Positions 45,863-55,680 are shown, counted from the first letter of the stretch. The stretch is DNA of 64,000 nucleotides from Thalassospira profundimaris WP0211 (GCF_000300275.1 NZ_AMRN01000006.1:124001-188000); one strand, 5' to 3'. Translations and numbers: made by a program. The notes: a model not told the origin generated them from the letters alone.

Positions 45863-47707
45863 TTGAAATCAAAACGCAGATATTCAGTCCTTTCTGTACT
45901 GCTTGCCGGTTTTATCGCCACCAGTGTTTTTGGCGTCGGACTATCCCTTTATGTCGGTCTTGGAACGGCCTATGAAAACACCCGCAATCTGTGGGTGATG
46001 CTGGCTGATATTGACCTGACATCGGTGCAGCGCACCATGCATGAACGCATGGACGAGGTCGAACAACGTTCTGACTGGGTCGCAGAACAGGTTGCCAGTG
46101 GCGCACTTGATCCAAGTTTTCAATATGGCTGGACCAGCACGATGCGCGCCCTTGCAGCCGCAGACATGGGTGTCATGGCCTATGGGCTTGTGACCGGCGA
46201 ACGCGAATTTATCGGCTTTAATCCCGAAGACATGAGCGACATCCGAAGAACCCTGCCCGAAGACGATATGCTGTTTTCCGAGCTTGCGCATATCCGCGGT
46301 CCTATCAGCAACCGCACGGGCTATCCGCGTTGGGACCCCTATTTTGACCGCACCGTCCTGACAAGCTGGGTACCGCTTTTTTATGACGGGCAGTATCTTG
46401 GAACGTTCATTCAGTATCTTTCGCTGTCCAATTTGTCAGAAAGCCTGATCCGCGGGCGCGAAGATTTGCCGGGCACGCCCTTTGTCCTGATTGGCGGCAA
46501 TCGGGTCATGGCCCATCCGGGATTGCGCAACTGGGGGGAAAAAACAACAACCGAGCTGGTTAATGGCGACAACATCGCACGCAGCCCGATTCCCCTGCCC
46601 ACCATTCATGACATTGGTGACCCTGTTCTTGCCAATATCGGAAAATCCGAAAGCATCCGGCTTGATCCCGATGACGAACGCCACAACAGCGGCATTCGCC
46701 TTTCGGGGCTTGAGTACAATGATCGCTATCACCTGATCGTCACGCGCCAGGTTCAAACCGCACCAATTTCACCGGTCGTAATCGGCATGTATTTTGACCA
46801 GGAATTGTTTGACGACGAATGGGACAGACTGGTTCTGGCCTCTGTTCTTGGCGGTGCCGTCTTTATCCTGTCGGTGATCGTTGCCATTGTCCTGTCGCGA
46901 CACTTCACCAAGCCGATCCGCCGGTTTGCCAGTGCTGCACGCGCCTTTGAAGACGAAGACATCGCATCCATCGATGTTCCGCAACTTAAAGGCAGCCGCA
47001 TTCGTGAATATGATGATGCCGCGCGGTCGTTCAATCACATGATGATGGCCGTACATGATCGTGAACGCATTACCAGCCTGTTTGGTAAGTTCGTACCGCA
47101 ATCCATTGCCAAAAAGCTGTTGGCATCGGGCAATGATTCCGGCGTTCTGCCGCCGCAAATCTCCGAAGCCACAGTGCTTTTTGTCGATATCGTCGGTTTC
47201 ACTTCGATGTGCGAAAGCCTTGATCCGAAACAGATCATTGCGATGCTTAATGACTATTTCGACTGTGCGACGCAGATCATCGAACGCCATGGCGGCATCA
47301 TCACCCAGTTCCAGGGCGATGCGATCCTTGCGGTCTATAACGTGTTTGATGATCTAAAAAACCACGCAGATGCCGCTGTCGATAGCGCCATTGCCCTGCA
47401 AGCCGAAGTCGAAAAGCGCAAGTTCGAGGGCCTTGAGTTAAAAGTTCGCTGTGGTGTGAATACCGGCCCGATGGTTGCCGGGAATGTCGGCGCAAAAGCC
47501 CGTCTGTCATTCACCGTCCACGGGGATGCTGTCAATACGGCGTCACGCCTTGAACAGGAAAACAAGGTTCTGGGAACACAAATCCTGATCTCGGAGACAA
47601 CCCGCAACCTGCTGGCCGATCCTGATCGTGTTGCCAAGGCAGGTGACGTGCTTTTGCGCGGGCGCCACACCACGACAGAGCTGTTTACAACCCGGCCCGA
47701 CAAATAA
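45863..47707 (+). CDS. Class III nucleotide cyclase with periplasmic sensor and HAMP
   Basis: 614 aa from a TTG at 45863 with GGAAG eight bases upstream; an upstream TTG at 45830 has poor spacing. Helices at about 8-33 and 323-346 enclose a periplasmic sensor domain. A HAMP domain (346-400) links to a class III cyclase with both metal Asp residues (Asp442 in FVDIVGF and Asp486 in QGDA). The adenine-selecting Lys position reads Gln482 (ITQFQGD), so substrate specificity may be unusual. The normal product would be cAMP. Co-directional with the Lrp gene, 46 bases away. Confidence 0.85.
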   Translation: MKSKRRYSVLSVLLAGFIATSVFGVGLSLYVGLGTAYENTRNLWVMLADIDLTSVQRTMHERMDEVEQRSDWVAEQVASGALDPSFQYGWTSTMRALAAADMGVMAYGLVTGEREFIGFNPEDMSDIRRTLPEDDMLFSELAHIRGPISNRTGYPRWDPYFDRTVLTSWVPLFYDGQYLGTFIQYLSLSNLSESLIRGREDLPGTPFVLIGGNRVMAHPGLRNWGEKTTTELVNGDNIARSPIPLPTIHDIGDPVLANIGKSESIRLDPDDERHNSGIRLSGLEYNDRYHLIVTRQVQTAPISPVVIGMYFDQELFDDEWDRLVLASVLGGAVFILSVIVAIVLSRHFTKPIRRFASAARAFEDEDIASIDVPQLKGSRIREYDDAARSFNHMMMAVHDRERITSLFGKFVPQSIAKKLLASGNDSGVLPPQISEATVLFVDIVGFTSMCESLDPKQIIAMLNDYFDCATQIIERHGGIITQFQGDAILAVYNVFDDLKNHADAAVDSAIALQAEVEKRKFEGLELKVRCGVNTGPMVAGNVGAKARLSFTVHGDAVNTASRLEQENKVLGTQILISETTRNLLADPDRVAKAGDVLLRGRHTTTELFTTRPDK

Positions 47708-47757
47708 AGAAAGGGGACATTTGCTGCCCCCTTCATCATTCAAGGAATACAAATAAC

Positions 47758-47792
47758 AAAACGCCGCATTGGATAAACCGATGCGGCGTTTT
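47758..47792. terminator. Bidirectional terminator between the cyclase and rpmJ
   Basis: Perfect 12-base stem AAAACGCCGCAT (47758-47769) and its complement (47781-47792). A-runs and T-runs flank it on both sides, so it can serve both converging genes. A weaker hairpin AAGGGG/CCCCTT lies at about 47712-47733. Confidence 0.85.
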
Positions 47793-47820
47793 GTAAAACC
47801 TTAGAACAAGGTACCGGGAA

Positions 47821-47946
47821 TTAACCCTGGCGCGCCTTGAAACGCGGGTTCTTTTTATTGATCACGTATACGCGGCCACGGCGGCGCACGATACGGCAGC
47901 CTTTTTCCCGCAGCTTCGCGGATTTCAATGAGTTCCGGATCTTCAT
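47821..47946 (-). CDS. rpmJ: Ribosomal protein bL36, zinc-independent form
   Basis: 41 aa, too short for most gene finders. Translation ends [13 protein letters not shown], an exact L36 pattern, with [10 protein letters not shown] in the middle. It has only one Cys, so the CxxC...CxxxxH zinc ribbon of the other L36 type is absent; this is the C-minus form. A component of the large subunit. AAGG lies ten bases upstream of the ATG at 47946. Confidence 0.93.
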   Translation of the reverse strand: MKIRNSLKSAKLREKGCRIVRRRGRVYVINKKNPRFKARQG

Positions 47947-48107
47947 AATCTTAAACCTTAGAAACTTGGCCCCTTCGAGGAAGCCGGAAAATAGAAGTAC
48001 GACATGCCCCTGTCAACACCTAAAACAGGTTGCGGCGACAGAAAGTGGAACAAATCCCCTCTGCGTCGCCAGCAGCAGTCTCGGCTCAGGATCTTAAACC
48101 TGAGCAC

Positions 48108-49166
48108 TCAGTTGATCGTTGCGTAGAACCGATAAAAGGCCAGGCTGCCATTTTCAAGCATTTTTACGCGATTCATCCACATTTCCATCTCTGGCTCCAG
48201 ATAATCCATGATATCGGGGTCCAGACCGGCTTTCTGGATGTCTGAAAGCATTGTCATCCAGGCCAGTTTGATATGCTTCAGATGCGTTTCCGACTCATCC
48301 TTGGCAATACGGATATCGAATTTCAGCTGACCAAGACGGGATTTGTACTCCTGTGCTGTCCACGGAAACAGCTCTTCACCTTCAAGCCTGGCCCAGTTCG
48401 CCAACTCATTTTCATCAAGATCACGCGTCAAAACATAATCCGTAACCAGAAGCTGCCCGTGATCGCGCAGCGTTTCGGCCAAAGCTTTGAGAAAGGTTTC
48501 CTTTTCCGGGATCTTATAAAGCTCGCCATAGGAATAAACGACGTTGAAATAGCCCTTGCGAAGCTCTGGCTGAAGCGGGTCAAGCGTTTGAACCGGGACT
48601 CTTTTTTGAACACCGGCCTGAACAGATCGCTCCATGCCCAAAAGTGCAAGCTCGCCGTCCGGCTCCAGCGCCGTCACCCAAACGCCAAGACGGTCTGCCA
48701 GCAAGCGGGCCACACCGCCAAGCTTTGCACCGATTTCAAGACAACTGAGTGTTTCATCAAGTGCCAGCGGCTTGGCAAGCTCAAGGGCGTATTCATGCCC
48801 GCCCGGCATCATGATCCCGTGATCAAACAGTTTGTCATAGAGCCGGATACGATCCGGCGGCCAGCGACCGATTTCATCATCAAGCGCAAGCTCACTCAGC
48901 TCCGGCTCGACCGGACGGGCAAGCCAGACACGCATCTTGCGCAACCAGTCGGTATAGGCATCGATTTCAAGCTGCAGAAGGTAGTATTCAACAGGATCGT
49001 CGTACCCTTCCCACTTCGCGCGCAACCGCGTGCCGAAATCAAGGTGATGTCCCGGCGGCATTTCGAATTCGGGCGCCTCGCCTTGGGCGACGCCAACGGA
49101 ACCTCCGCCCTTTTCGGGCGCATCACCATCCGCATCAGACTTGCGTTGCCAAAATTTCAGTTTCAA
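48108..49166 (-). CDS. SAM-dependent methyltransferase-like protein
   Basis: 352 aa. A class I SAM motif (LEIGAKLGGVARLLADRLG) with a VTALEPD second strand and VVYSYGELYKIPEKE lies in the middle. The N-terminal 60 residues are charged. Start taken as TTG at 49166 because AGG lies eight bases upstream; the longer reading from 49343 lacks coding character in its first 59 codons. It diverges from the J-domain gene. Substrate unknown. Confidence 0.7.
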   Translation of the reverse strand: MKLKFWQRKSDADGDAPEKGGGSVGVAQGEAPEFEMPPGHHLDFGTRLRAKWEGYDDPVEYYLLQLEIDAYTDWLRKMRVWLARPVEPELSELALDDEIGRWPPDRIRLYDKLFDHGIMMPGGHEYALELAKPLALDETLSCLEIGAKLGGVARLLADRLGVWVTALEPDGELALLGMERSVQAGVQKRVPVQTLDPLQPELRKGYFNVVYSYGELYKIPEKETFLKALAETLRDHGQLLVTDYVLTRDLDENELANWARLEGEELFPWTAQEYKSRLGQLKFDIRIAKDESETHLKHIKLAWMTMLSDIQKAGLDPDIMDYLEPEMEMWMNRVKMLENGSLAFYRFYATIN

Positions 49167-49348
49167 GGCGTTTACCTGTTTGTTCGCATCGCGTGCACTT
49201 GCGATTCCTGAAAATATTGCAATTAGCCAAAAGTGACAACGTGTTAAGATTTCCAGCATATGATTGCACCGCGAAATACAATCGATAAAATTGTCGTTTG
49301 CTGGATTACTGCGCTGACAAGCATGCCTGACAGGAATTTTCATTCATC

Positions 49349-50704
49349 ATGAACACCGATAACCTCGGCATTTATTATCGCATGCTGAACATTGCGCCGG
49401 GGGCGAGCGCAAAGGAAATCAAACTGGCCTATCGCAAGCTGGCCTTTGAATTTCATCCAGACCGCAACACGGACCCGGACTCCGAGGACAGATTCAAGGA
49501 CATTACCGAGGCCTATGAAATCCTGATTGGCGAACGTAAAGCGCCCAAGCAATCAGGCAATGCGCCCTCGGGAGCCCAAAAGCCCGGCACCGGCACCAAC
49601 GGGACATCGACCGCTTATGGCCCGAACGCAACAGGTCCGCAAAACGCGAACCGCCAGAAACAGGGCTTTGCCGGCGCCGGGCGCAAACAGGAAAAAGCCA
49701 AAGAAACTGCCGAGGAAAAGTTTGCCCGCGCCAATCAGGCCTACCGCGAACAGCAGGCCAAGGCCAATGCGCGCAAAAGCAACATTCATCCCGGTGCCCG
49801 TCGCCACAAAGGCAAAAAGACCGAACCCAACGCACAAGGCTTCATCCAGTGCGCGGTCACTGGCGTGGTATCAGCCCAACCGCGGCAGGTGGAATTCAAG
49901 GTCGTGCGTGGTTTTCTGAATTCCTGCAACATTGAAACCATCACCGCCAACCTTGCCCCCAAGGGCGCAAAACGCATGGCGCTTAAGGCCAGTTTCAAGA
50001 CATGGCTGCGCGGGTTTTGGGGCTGGAAGAGCTTTATACCGGCCTGGAAGGCGATTGTTGGCAACATGCGCGGCGGCACTTTCCCGCCGGAGGGCAACGC
50101 CAAAATGCTGTTTACACAGGCCAATGCCTTTGAACGGTCTGGCAACAAGCCGCTTGCACGCGCTGTTCTGATGCAGGCGCTTGATTTTATCGGGTCGAAC
50201 CGCTCTGCCCTTGCTGAACAGGTGCGCGCAACCCAGCGCCGCCTGGATGACGGGCAGCCCGCACGGCGCGTTCGCGACGAATGGAAGCGTGCTGGCATGT
50301 TCGATGCCCTGCTCCATCTTAGTCCGCTGTTTTTGCTAATTTTTGCTGCCCTGATTGCCTTTGGCCCCGGCCAGGGATTTGTCACCCGTGACATCCATGA
50401 ACTGGTTGCCCGACAAGGCACGGAAATCACCCGTCAGGTCAAGGACCTGATTGGTGAAGAACGCGAACCCTATTATGTCGATCGTGAACTTCTTAACCTT
50501 CGCGATGGTCCAAGTGTCAATGACACCATCATTCGCCGCCTGACCCGCTTTGAAACTGTCTATGTCGCCGGCGACAGTCAGGGATTCTGGATCGAAATTG
50601 AAACCAGCATTGGTGAAAACGGCTTTGTGAACCTTGACGCACTGGTTCCGGGAAATGGTTCTGATGCCCGCGATGCGTGGTGTGCTGAAAACAAATGCGA
50701 CTGA
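49349..50704 (+). CDS. J-domain membrane protein with SH3-like C-terminus
   Basis: 451 aa. A J domain at residues 7-65 with the HPD tripeptide at 36-38, so it can stimulate DnaK. A Lys/Ala/Pro-rich linker (about 66-160) and an unassigned alpha/beta region (about 160-300) follow, then a membrane helix (LLHLSPLFLLIFAALIAFG) and a bacterial SH3-like domain at about 370-440 (LLNLRDGPSVNDTIIRRLTR). This places the J domain in the cytoplasm and the SH3 in the periplasm. I do not know this combination as a named family. Confidence 0.75.
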   Translation: MNTDNLGIYYRMLNIAPGASAKEIKLAYRKLAFEFHPDRNTDPDSEDRFKDITEAYEILIGERKAPKQSGNAPSGAQKPGTGTNGTSTAYGPNATGPQNANRQKQGFAGAGRKQEKAKETAEEKFARANQAYREQQAKANARKSNIHPGARRHKGKKTEPNAQGFIQCAVTGVVSAQPRQVEFKVVRGFLNSCNIETITANLAPKGAKRMALKASFKTWLRGFWGWKSFIPAWKAIVGNMRGGTFPPEGNAKMLFTQANAFERSGNKPLARAVLMQALDFIGSNRSALAEQVRATQRRLDDGQPARRVRDEWKRAGMFDALLHLSPLFLLIFAALIAFGPGQGFVTRDIHELVARQGTEITRQVKDLIGEEREPYYVDRELLNLRDGPSVNDTIIRRLTRFETVYVAGDSQGFWIEIETSIGENGFVNLDALVPGNGSDARDAWCAENKCD

Positions 50705-50725
50705 CCGGTTTCCCGATCAGTCGCA
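50696..50725. terminator. Hairpin terminator between the J-domain gene and pepD
   Basis: Nine-base stem TGCGACTGA (50696-50704) and TCAGTCGCA (50717-50725), overlapping the stop codon of the J-domain gene. On the minus strand it is followed by TTTGTTTTC, so it mainly ends the pepD transcript. Confidence 0.7.
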
Positions 50726-50752
50726 TCAACTTCATCAAATTCGATTGAGACC

Positions 50753-52213
50753 TTATCCCTTGGCCGGGATCGCCTTAAGCGCAGCCAGAAGATAATCCCA
50801 GAAGCGCGCAACGCTTGGCACATGGACGCATTCATCCGGGCTGTGCGCGCGTTTGATGGTCGGACCGAACGATACCATGTCCCAATGCGGGTATTTCGAT
50901 CCCAGTACGCCGCACTCAAGGCCTGCGTGAATGACGCGAATTTCCGGCTCCTTGCCAAACATGTCCTTGTGAACCGCCTTCATCAGGCTGACCACTTCGC
51001 TGTTGGCATCAGGCTTCCAGCCCGGATAGGCATCGCCCCAGGCAACAGATGCGCCGATATTCTCAAATACCGCTGTTGCGACCTCGCGCAGGGAATCGCG
51101 CGCAGAATTGATAGAACTACGTGCTGACAGCGTCACCTTGGCTTTACCTTCGCCAAGCTTGACGATGGCAAGATTGATCGAGGTTTCAACAACGCCGTTG
51201 ACCGAGGTGCTCATGGCCTGAACACCGTTCGGCGCACCAACACAGGCATTGTTGAACGCCTTGGAGTCTTTTGCGCTCATTGCCTTTGCAGGGACATCTG
51301 CGTTGGTTGCGGCAATCGCAAATTTCGGCTCAATCGCGCCGATTTCATCTTTGATGTCGCTGGCAAAAGCATTCAATGCCGCGTCAAAATCAGAAACCTT
51401 GCCTTCCGGCAGAACGATGGTCGCAAACGACTCACGCGGGATGGCGTTGCGGGCGGTCCCGGCATTGATTTTAACAATGCGCGCATCAAAATCACGGATC
51501 GCGGAGCGCAGAAAACGCGCCATCAGTTTGTTGGCATTGCCAAGACCAAGAATGATGTCGATGCCGGAATGGCCACCTTTCAAACCGGTCAGCGCGATAT
51601 CACGGGCCACCTGCCCTGCACCGACGGCTTCTTCGCTGTAGTCATAGCTTGCGACCAGATCACCGCCGCCAGCACAACCAACGCAAAGCTCGTACTCGTC
51701 TTCGGTATCAAGGTTGAGAAGGATCTCACCCTTAAGTCGTCCCGGCTCCAGGTTCATCGCACCGGTCAGGCCGCGTTCTTCGTCAACCGTGAAAAGAAGT
51801 TCAAGCGGGCCGTGTTCAAGGCCGTCTTCGGTCATGAAGCCCATCATTGCCGCCGCACCGATGCCGTTATCAGCACCAAGGGTGGTATTATCGGCAGTAA
51901 TCCATTCCCCATCCATCACCATACGGATCGGGTCGGTGTCAAAATTGTGGGTCGATCCAGAATTGGCCTGGGTCACCATGTCGACATGGGACTGCAAGAT
52001 CACCATTTTGCGGTCTTCAAAGCCGGCTGTTGCCGGAACGGACACAACAAGGTTGCCACCGCTGTCGCGGAAATGCGCAAGCCCCTTGTCATCGGCCATC
52101 TTTTCCAGAAGCTTTAAAACAGCTTCTTCTTTATTGGACGGACGCGGTGTATCGCAAAGTTTCTGGAAATTATCCCAGATTGCGACAGGCGCAATTTTAC
52201 GGATCTCGTTCAC
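50753..52213 (-). CDS. pepD: Aminoacyl-histidine dipeptidase (PepD, M20 family)
   Basis: 486 aa from a GTG at 52213 with AGGAG seven bases upstream. The M20 metal ligands are present: LQSHVDM (His, Asp), GADNGIG, VDEERG (two Glu) and LDTED. TGLKGGHSGIDI is the lid-domain His motif. It hydrolyses dipeptides such as carnosine-type beta-Ala-His in the cytoplasm. The reading from 52252 extends 13 codons without a site. Confidence 0.93.
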   Translation of the reverse strand: MNEIRKIAPVAIWDNFQKLCDTPRPSNKEEAVLKLLEKMADDKGLAHFRDSGGNLVVSVPATAGFEDRKMVILQSHVDMVTQANSGSTHNFDTDPIRMVMDGEWITADNTTLGADNGIGAAAMMGFMTEDGLEHGPLELLFTVDEERGLTGAMNLEPGRLKGEILLNLDTEDEYELCVGCAGGGDLVASYDYSEEAVGAGQVARDIALTGLKGGHSGIDIILGLGNANKLMARFLRSAIRDFDARIVKINAGTARNAIPRESFATIVLPEGKVSDFDAALNAFASDIKDEIGAIEPKFAIAATNADVPAKAMSAKDSKAFNNACVGAPNGVQAMSTSVNGVVETSINLAIVKLGEGKAKVTLSARSSINSARDSLREVATAVFENIGASVAWGDAYPGWKPDANSEVVSLMKAVHKDMFGKEPEIRVIHAGLECGVLGSKYPHWDMVSFGPTIKRAHSPDECVHVPSVARFWDYLLAALKAIPAKG

Positions 52214-52401
52214 GGTGGCGCTCCTGGCAAATTTTCGTCTACGGGTTCTCACTTACCCAGACCAGTTGATTACCTTATTGCCGCGCGAATTTAAAGCGTG
52301 CCAAGGACGTTTTCGACCAAGCCAGATACAAATTCGAAAAAACCGCATTCCGCGCGCAATTTACGCACGCAAAGCGGAAAAATGCGCAATATGATTTTAA
52401 G

Positions 52402-52911
52402 TTAGTCGACACCAACCACCTGACTGCGGCGCTGCAAAAGCATGACATCGCGCCATTGTCCGGCCAGCGGCCCATAGCCCATGCGCCCCAAACCACGCTT
52501 GCGGCCGACGATCTCGAAGCCCAATGCCTTATGCAGGACGAGGCTCGCTTCGTTTTCCAGGAAAATACCGGCTTCAAGCGACCAGATACCATTTTCCTCG
52601 CTGGCAGCAATCAAAGCTGAAAGCAGCGCTTTGCCAACGCCCTTCCCGTGATGATTGGGGTCAACATAGACCGATATTTCGGCAATCCCGCGATAAACAC
52701 AGCGATTTGAAACGCCAGATAACCCGGCCCAGCCAATGACGATGTCGTTATCGTCGCAGGCAACCAGTCGGCATTCCGGCAAATGTCCCTGATCCCAATC
52801 TTCCCAGGTTCCTGGATTTTCCTGAAACGTGGCATGGCCCGATTTGATGGCCTGCCCATAGATTTCAACAACACGATTACCATCAGAAACGGTCATGGAA
52901 CGAACACGCAT
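52402..52911 (-). CDS. GNAT acetyltransferase, phosphinothricin-acetyltransferase type
   Basis: 169 aa. HHGKGVGKALLSALI is the acetyl-CoA loop and EISVYVDPNHHGKG is the Pat/Bar-like signature; LHKALGFEIVGR follows. Probably acetylates a primary amine of an amino acid analogue or herbicide-like compound. ATG at 52911 has GAGG five bases upstream. Single-gene unit. Confidence 0.85.
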   Translation of the reverse strand: MRVRSMTVSDGNRVVEIYGQAIKSGHATFQENPGTWEDWDQGHLPECRLVACDDNDIVIGWAGLSGVSNRCVYRGIAEISVYVDPNHHGKGVGKALLSALIAASEENGIWSLEAGIFLENEASLVLHKALGFEIVGRKRGLGRMGYGPLAGQWRDVMLLQRRSQVVGVD

Positions 52912-53011
52912 TACGGCCTCGCACAGAAACTGCCACGCAACTACCAATCAGGTGCGGCATCGAATGTCAGGAAAACATGATGGAAGGCGATGATAATCGA
53001 TGATCCGGTGA

Positions 53012-54643
53012 TCAGCTATCTTGTTCTTGCCCGGCGAAGCGAAAGACAAGTTGATCACGTCCGGCATCCTTGGCTGCGTACATTGCTTCGTCTGCGACCT
53101 TCATCGCTTCTGATAGTTCGATGAATTTTTGCCGGCCCTCGCCGCCGACGGTTGCGCCAAAGCTGGCCGTGACATTGACATACTCCGTACCGGACTTGTC
53201 GATTGGCACCCTGATTTCACGGATCATGTTCGACAAACGCTCGCCAATGCGTTTGGTGACCGCAGCCGTCGCAGATGGCAGCAACACCGCAAATTCCTCA
53301 CCCCCCAGACGAACGACAAGATCGTCGTCACGCAACGCCTGACGCAAGGTATCGGCAACCCTCTCAAGAACCCGGTCGCCCACCGCATGCCCATGGGTAT
53401 CATTGACAATTTTGAAGTAATCAAGATCAAGAACGATCAATCCGAACAGCCAGCTTTTATCCTTGAGATGGCGAATTTCGCGCAATCTGCTGACCGCGCT
53501 TTCAAAACCGCGACGGTTAAGCGCACGGGTCAACGCATCGGTTGATGCCAGGGTATCTAGCATCTGCTCCTTGCGCTTGTGATCGGTAATGTCAGTCGCC
53601 GACACCATGACGCCGCCATCATCCATCATGTTCATGCGGATGTCAGCCAGTCGGCCCGATGGTGTCTGCATTTCGTCGATATTGGCATGGCCATGCCCGT
53701 TTCGCATCATCTCGGCACAACATTCATGCAGTGCTGAAATATCAAATATCGGTTCGGAGCCATCCGGTGCTTCTCCACCGAAAAGACGGGAAAACTCGTG
53801 ATTGAAGTGAATAACCTCAAGCTTGTCATCAAGCATCGCAACAGCCGACGGCACCATCCGGATGACTTCGGTTACCGCCTGTTCAAGGCTTGCTTTGGCC
53901 CGAACAAGTTGCTGATGCATTTCGACTTCGTCGCGAACATCATGGGCAGTAGTCAGGATCGCCGGCTTGCCGTCATACCAAAGAATGCGTTCATCGGTCA
54001 GATCACGCCAGACCGAACTGCCATCATCGAGAATATCGCGCACACGGTGCCGGTCTCCACGCCGTTCGCCGCTCAGAATTGCCGCGACATGGCGAATTGC
54101 GCGCGGACGATTTTCGTCGGGGATAAAGCGAAGGATATTGGGGTTTTCCATAAACGCACTGACGTCCTTTGCCCCCATCAGGCGAGCAAAGCTCTCATTA
54201 ACGTACAATGCAGTCATGTTGCGATGGACCATCACACCAATGAAAGATCGACCCAGCATATGGTCGACCTGCATCGCAGTCGTACCATTATCAATCATCT
54301 GTGCCGTGGTCAGGACCGCATTACCGCCTTCCCATTCGACGGTCTCGTCACTGATTTCCATCCAGACAGGCGTTCCATCCGTCCGGATGTTGTAGACTTT
54401 CTTCCAGCCGTGAAAACCGCTGCTTTTCTGGAAACTGTTGGAAAGCTTGTCCGCCTCGTGATGGAAACTTGGCGGAATATACTGGCGCATGTCCGGGTCG
54501 CTCATAAAGTCCGAGACATCGCGACGGCCCAGCATTTTCGCATAGGCATCGTTGACATACACAGCTTCGAGATCCTTGTGTACAACAACGCCTACGCGTG
54601 ACCGCCCATACAGACGTGCGATTTCTGTTGGTTCGAACCGCAT
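53012..54643 (-). CDS. Diguanylate cyclase (PAS-PAS-PAS-GGDEF)
   Basis: 543 aa from ATG 54643 with AGGACG upstream. Residues about 10-118 and 128-240 are near-duplicate PAS modules (both open GRSxxGVxVH and contain DVSxFMxxP), a third PAS spans about 258-355, and the cyclase has GGEEF at 447-451 with the I-site RDDD at 438-441. It should make c-di-GMP under control of the tandem sensors. Single-gene unit, divergent from the Nudix gene. Confidence 0.88.
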   Translation of the reverse strand: MRFEPTEIARLYGRSRVGVVVHKDLEAVYVNDAYAKMLGRRDVSDFMSDPDMRQYIPPSFHHEADKLSNSFQKSSGFHGWKKVYNIRTDGTPVWMEISDETVEWEGGNAVLTTAQMIDNGTTAMQVDHMLGRSFIGVMVHRNMTALYVNESFARLMGAKDVSAFMENPNILRFIPDENRPRAIRHVAAILSGERRGDRHRVRDILDDGSSVWRDLTDERILWYDGKPAILTTAHDVRDEVEMHQQLVRAKASLEQAVTEVIRMVPSAVAMLDDKLEVIHFNHEFSRLFGGEAPDGSEPIFDISALHECCAEMMRNGHGHANIDEMQTPSGRLADIRMNMMDDGGVMVSATDITDHKRKEQMLDTLASTDALTRALNRRGFESAVSRLREIRHLKDKSWLFGLIVLDLDYFKIVNDTHGHAVGDRVLERVADTLRQALRDDDLVVRLGGEEFAVLLPSATAAVTKRIGERLSNMIREIRVPIDKSGTEYVNVTASFGATVGGEGRQKFIELSEAMKVADEAMYAAKDAGRDQLVFRFAGQEQDS

Positions 54644-54921
54644 CAACGTCCTGTATCCCCCGACACATCTAAACCCTGAATGAAAGCACAGTTATCTAAG
54701 ACTTGTTTCTCTGCGCACCATATTCGAAAGATTACATCAGTTTTGATGCAATTGAAACCGACGGATGCCACCCTCGCACCAGCAAATATGGTCACGATGA
54801 GAAACATCATGCTATCAAATAAAAGCAGATCAGCCCGAATATATAAGAACTACAAAATATTAAGAGCAACGATAAATCAACTGAATAGATCGACAATGTC
54901 ACATTTTCCGGGAGAAACGCG

Positions 54922-55542
54922 GTGACAGAAATGAAATTTAAAATAATTGCCAAAAACCGAAGCTGGGACGGTTACTGCAAGATTGATGTCTATCAGTTGC
55001 AACATGACCGATTTGATGGTGGTCAAAGCCCTGTCCTGCAACGCGAAGTCCTTGAACGCGGCCACGCTGTTGCCGTCCTTCCCTATGACCCGGTCCGCGA
55101 TGAAGTTGTACTGATTGAACAATTCCGCCCAGGTGCCATTTCTGTCAACGACAGCGACCCAAAAATGCCGATCTGGCTGACCGAAATCGTTGCAGGCATC
55201 ATAGAAGACGGCGAAACGGCCGAAGATGTTGCACGCCGTGAAACGTTTGAAGAAGCCGGATGCGAACTTATCGGATCGCCCGAACTGATTTCGCATTATT
55301 ACGTCACACCGGGCTGTTCGACTGAAACGGTCCACCTGTTTTACGGTCAGGTCGATACCACCAATGTTGGCGGGCTGCATGGTGTCGCCGAGGAAGGTGA
55401 AGATATCCGGGTCTTCACAGTATCGGCCGAAGAATGCTTTGCCATGTTGCAGAATGGACAACTCTGCAATGCAATGACGACCATCGCCGTTCAGTGGCTG
55501 ATGCTAAACCGCGACCGACTTCGGCAGAATTCAGAGGCTTGA
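54922..55542 (+). CDS. Nudix ADP-ribose pyrophosphatase-like hydrolase
   Basis: 206 aa. A complete Nudix box at residues 92-114 (GIIEDGE, then ARRETFEEAGCE) follows an NAVAVLP-like strand and REVLERG, as in ADP-ribose or NDP-sugar pyrophosphatases; the position of the Tyr-rich HYYVTPGCSTE favours ADP-ribose. Start at GTG 54922 with GGGAG upstream; the ATG at 54931 is an alternative. The upstream 278-base gap is visibly A+T-rich and has no gene. Confidence 0.87.
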   Translation: MTEMKFKIIAKNRSWDGYCKIDVYQLQHDRFDGGQSPVLQREVLERGHAVAVLPYDPVRDEVVLIEQFRPGAISVNDSDPKMPIWLTEIVAGIIEDGETAEDVARRETFEEAGCELIGSPELISHYYVTPGCSTETVHLFYGQVDTTNVGGLHGVAEEGEDIRVFTVSAEECFAMLQNGQLCNAMTTIAVQWLMLNRDRLRQNSEA

Positions 55543-55680
55543 GGAAGCCGAAGTGATTAATCAGAAAAACAGTAATCACACAAACTTTACGTTATATTTT
55601 TTAATCTGCCTTGACTTTTGTGTGCAAAAAGACCAATCAACTATCAAACACATTTGAAATCACCATGTTTGGAGTCTGTC

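Noticed and set aside
49167-49343. 59-codon upstream extension of the methyltransferase frame
   Set aside because: Low coding character and close approach to the divergent J-domain gene; TTG at 49166 with AGG upstream is a better start.
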